NCBI GenBank assembly: GCA_905182985.1
Contig: CAJJDN010000121.1
Location: forward strand, 4,028-68,027
Origin: Paramecium sonneborni
Lineage: Eukaryota; Ciliophora; Oligohymenophorea; Peniculida; Parameciidae
Reading direction: 5' to 3'
DNA length: 64,000 bases
The position numbers were made by a program, and so were the translations under genes. Numbering within the stretch: the first letter of the stretch is position 1; each line of letters begins with the position of its first letter. The notes below the pieces were generated by a model, which saw only the letters and a list, made by a program, of their open reading frames with translations, was not told the origin of the DNA and did no database searches. Positions 61,871 through 64,000 of the stretch are shown piece after piece.

Positions 61871-62946
61871 TAAATTCTAACATACTTTCATATTCTATCT
61901 AAAACATTTATTCACAAATATCCTGGTATTTTTTTATATTTTTACAATTATACTTCACATATTTCTCAAAAATCACATTATTCTTAAATATATTCCAATT
62001 TATGTATTTATAACATTAAATCACTCTATTATTTTATATCTTTTTCATTAAGGATTATAATAAATTTTACAAATATCTAAAGTTATTAAAAAAACAATTT
62101 ATTTACATATTGTCTCTCTAATTTAACATCTTTAACAACATTTCAATATTATTTCTTAAATTGTTTCAATATGTATTATATATGATAATAAATTTTCATA
62201 GAAACTCTTGATACTAAAGTTTGCTAAGAATTCTTATTTAAAATAGAATAGATAATAAAAGATCATAATTTCAATGATTAAGATTTATGGATTATTATAT
62301 TTCATCAAAATTATTTTTTGTTTTTTCATTAATTTAATTGTAAATGCTCTCATAATGCTTAAAATTAATATTTAAATTGACTTTTGATTTGTATATTACC
62401 CATTTTTCCATTCAAAATAATCATCTAAATATTAATATAAATAAGTTTTATTAATGTGTTACTGGCAAATAAACTATCAAATCAATATAAAAAAAAATAT
62501 TACAAGTTTAAAAAATAATTGTTCTAAATAAATAGAAATATGATAAGAGTAGTGTATAGATATATAAAAATATGATTGTTTAATTCAACATTAGTTGTCT
62601 TTAATTTGAATAAAAACTTATGTTGAGAGATTTAAATAATTCTAAGATTAGTCAAAGAATTAGATTGTGACTAGTCTATGAAATTGATTGCATATGCAAA
62701 GAAATGATATTGTAAAAGAATAATGTAGATTGAGTGAATGAAAATAAAAGGAGTTAAATTTATATATAAGGATGACATAATGAATGTAATAAATCATCGA
62801 TGATGAAATCTAATGAAGTATTAAGAATAGAAATAGATGGAAAATCCACAAAATAATGATTGAGATATATGAAAATAAAGTGAAAAGAGATAAGACTTAA
62901 AAATATATGTATATTTGTAATATATTTACTCATTAAATAGCTGGAT
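61871..62946. other. about 1.1 kb spacer, no supported gene
   Basis: A reverse open frame at about 62,650-62,930 (starting MSKYITNIHIFLSLISFHFI) is hydrophobic and nearly free of TAA/TAG, unlike genes here. I do not call it. No RNA gene or repeat is seen. Confidence 0.45.
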
Positions 62947-63241
62947 TCAATCAAAAGAGATAAGTTGGAATGCATTCCAGTCGACTTCTATATATTCAGG
63001 TTCCTAATTATAAAATTATAATGGTTACTTCATTCAATACCACAGATCTAACTGTATAATTATTGATTATTTAGCTATCTTCAAGCTAATAATTTTTGAA
63101 GTATTGTGGTTCACTTTTGATTTCAGGTTTAAGATCTTTATTCGTTATTTTAGGGAAAATGGTCCCCCATTTCCAAACACTGTCATCTAAAGGATGTGGT
63201 TTAGAGGGTTTGTTAGTGAAGACAATGGGAGACTAACTCAT
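62947..63241 (-). CDS. 89-aa protein, unknown
   Basis: ATG 63241 to TGA 62947-62949 with one 25-nt intron (GTAACCATTATAATTTTATAATTAG). Sequence starts MSQSPIVFTNKPSKPHPLDD and contains DSVWKWGTIFPKI and YFKNYQLEDSQIINNY. It ends DWNAFQLISFD. Acidic and Pro-rich, without membrane segment. The Trp-containing DSVWKWG motif and well-formed intron suggest a real conserved small protein, possibly a ciliary or complex subunit, but I do not recognise it. Confidence 0.7.
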
Positions 63242-63363
63242 TAATTAATTTTAATAATTATAGCGAAGAATTTATATTAGGAATTAATTTAATGTCTCCC
63301 TTCCTAATAGATTTTGAAGAGAATTATAATGATTGAGAAATTGAATACTTATTGTATTAATCA

Positions 63364-64000
63364 TCACAACAAATATTCGTAATAATAATCAATAAACAGT
63401 CTTATAAAGTAGCTGTTATCTATGAACTCAATATGAGCAGCACGACCTATCATTTTATCTAGATTAGTTTTCATATTTGGAAAGAAAACTGAAGTTTTAA
63501 TTAAAATTTATGGTAATTACTATAATACTGAATCTACCATTTTATTATGAGCTATTTCTCGATCACTATTCAATATATAATTAAATATTACCCTGATTCT
63601 TTTATTTTAGTTAAAGTTGCTGATGAAAATGGAACATAACTATCTTATAATGAAAAAGCCATAATAACATTCTTAAACCAACTTAATTTAGAATTCTATG
63701 ATAATCTATAAAAAAAGGTTTTTTAAATATCTTTATCATCACATAATGTCATTTAATTCAAACAAATCTTTTAATCATCTTTTCTAAATGCTTTCATAAA
63801 CCATAAACCAGTTTCTATTAAAGATGATTATTGAATTCCTAATCCAACATGAGGTGAACCCAAACTAATAAATGTATGCATACAATCTTAATATTTATTT
63901 AAATGTTATAAAGCACATCTTATTAATACTCCACCTAATGAATGACCTATAAAAGAAAGCTAAATTTATTATTTTAAATGAGTTTTCTCTTAAATTTAAC
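63364..64000 (-). CDS. DUF676-type serine esterase/lipase, 3' part
   Basis: The C-terminal about 200 codons; the gene runs off the right edge. The nucleophile elbow is FIGHSLGGVLIRCAL (GxSxG), then FISLGSPHVGLG. The catalytic Asp is likely in LQDSYVPFSSA, and the His in GRAAHIEFID, all in alpha/beta-hydrolase order. A 26-nt intron (GTAATATTTAATTATATATTGAATAG) lies between Asp and His. The pattern S-L-G-G-V-L-I-R with S-P-H-(V/L)-G is that of DUF676 lipases, including FAM135-like proteins. It probably hydrolyses an ester or thioester of a lipid; substrate unknown. TGA at 63364-63366. Confidence 0.88.

Overview
The window reads as a ciliate macronuclear scaffold, almost certainly Paramecium or a close relative. 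Three things show this. (1) Long frames with recognisable domains open only if TAA and TAG are read as Gln, with TGA as the sole stop. (2) Introns are tiny, mostly 21-34 nt, GT(A)...AG, and removing them restores each frame. (3) The DNA is extremely A+T rich and genes are packed with tens of bases between them on both strands. I read the genes by hand with this code; lengths quoted are after removal of introns I could see.

Layout. 0-17.5 kb is poor in intact genes and contains four assembly joins, at 4428, 8965, 12180-12280 and 15984. At each join a gap of N is flanked by a perfect direct copy of 1.2-1.5 kb, so gene pieces there appear twice but are probably single in the genome. It holds a 961-aa secreted protein of unknown function, a small J-domain protein, a RING-IBR protein, a broken TPR gene and a 416-aa unknown. 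17.5-30.5 kb is dense: a helix-turn-helix protein, a GET4 homologue (tail-anchored protein targeting), a four-TM protein, a cyclin, a 443-aa unknown, a second RBR protein, two divergent MORN-repeat genes (one with an IQ motif and an MGNC N-terminus, the other the radial-spoke protein RSPH10B), RPF2 (60S ribosome assembly) and a LITAF-domain protein. 30.9-36.3 kb carries a six-TM K+ channel with a cNMP-binding-like domain and a coiled-coil protein. 36.7-44.8 kb has a small membrane protein, an SDR dehydrogenase and a run of kinases: one intact, one neighbouring paralogue that has lost the catalytic Asp, one decayed to fragments, and an unrelated ULK/ATG1-like kinase. 45.3-47.7 kb is mostly non-coding or decayed. 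47.7-64 kb has an ANTH-domain (AP180/CALM-like) protein, a membrane hybrid histidine kinase divergent from a 252-aa gene with only 17 bp between start codons, a Cache-like receptor with a frameshift, a mitochondrial carrier, a TMEM104-like transporter, sulfide:quinone oxidoreductase, a glucose-6-phosphatase-like PAP2 enzyme, a B-box/ePHD zinc-finger protein, an 89-aa unknown and the 3' part of a DUF676-type lipase.

No operon-like pathway is evident; as is usual in this group, neighbours are functionally mixed. Several fragments look like genes decaying next to intact neighbours, as expected after whole-genome duplication. I saw no rRNA, tRNA, CRISPR, telomere or complete transposon.
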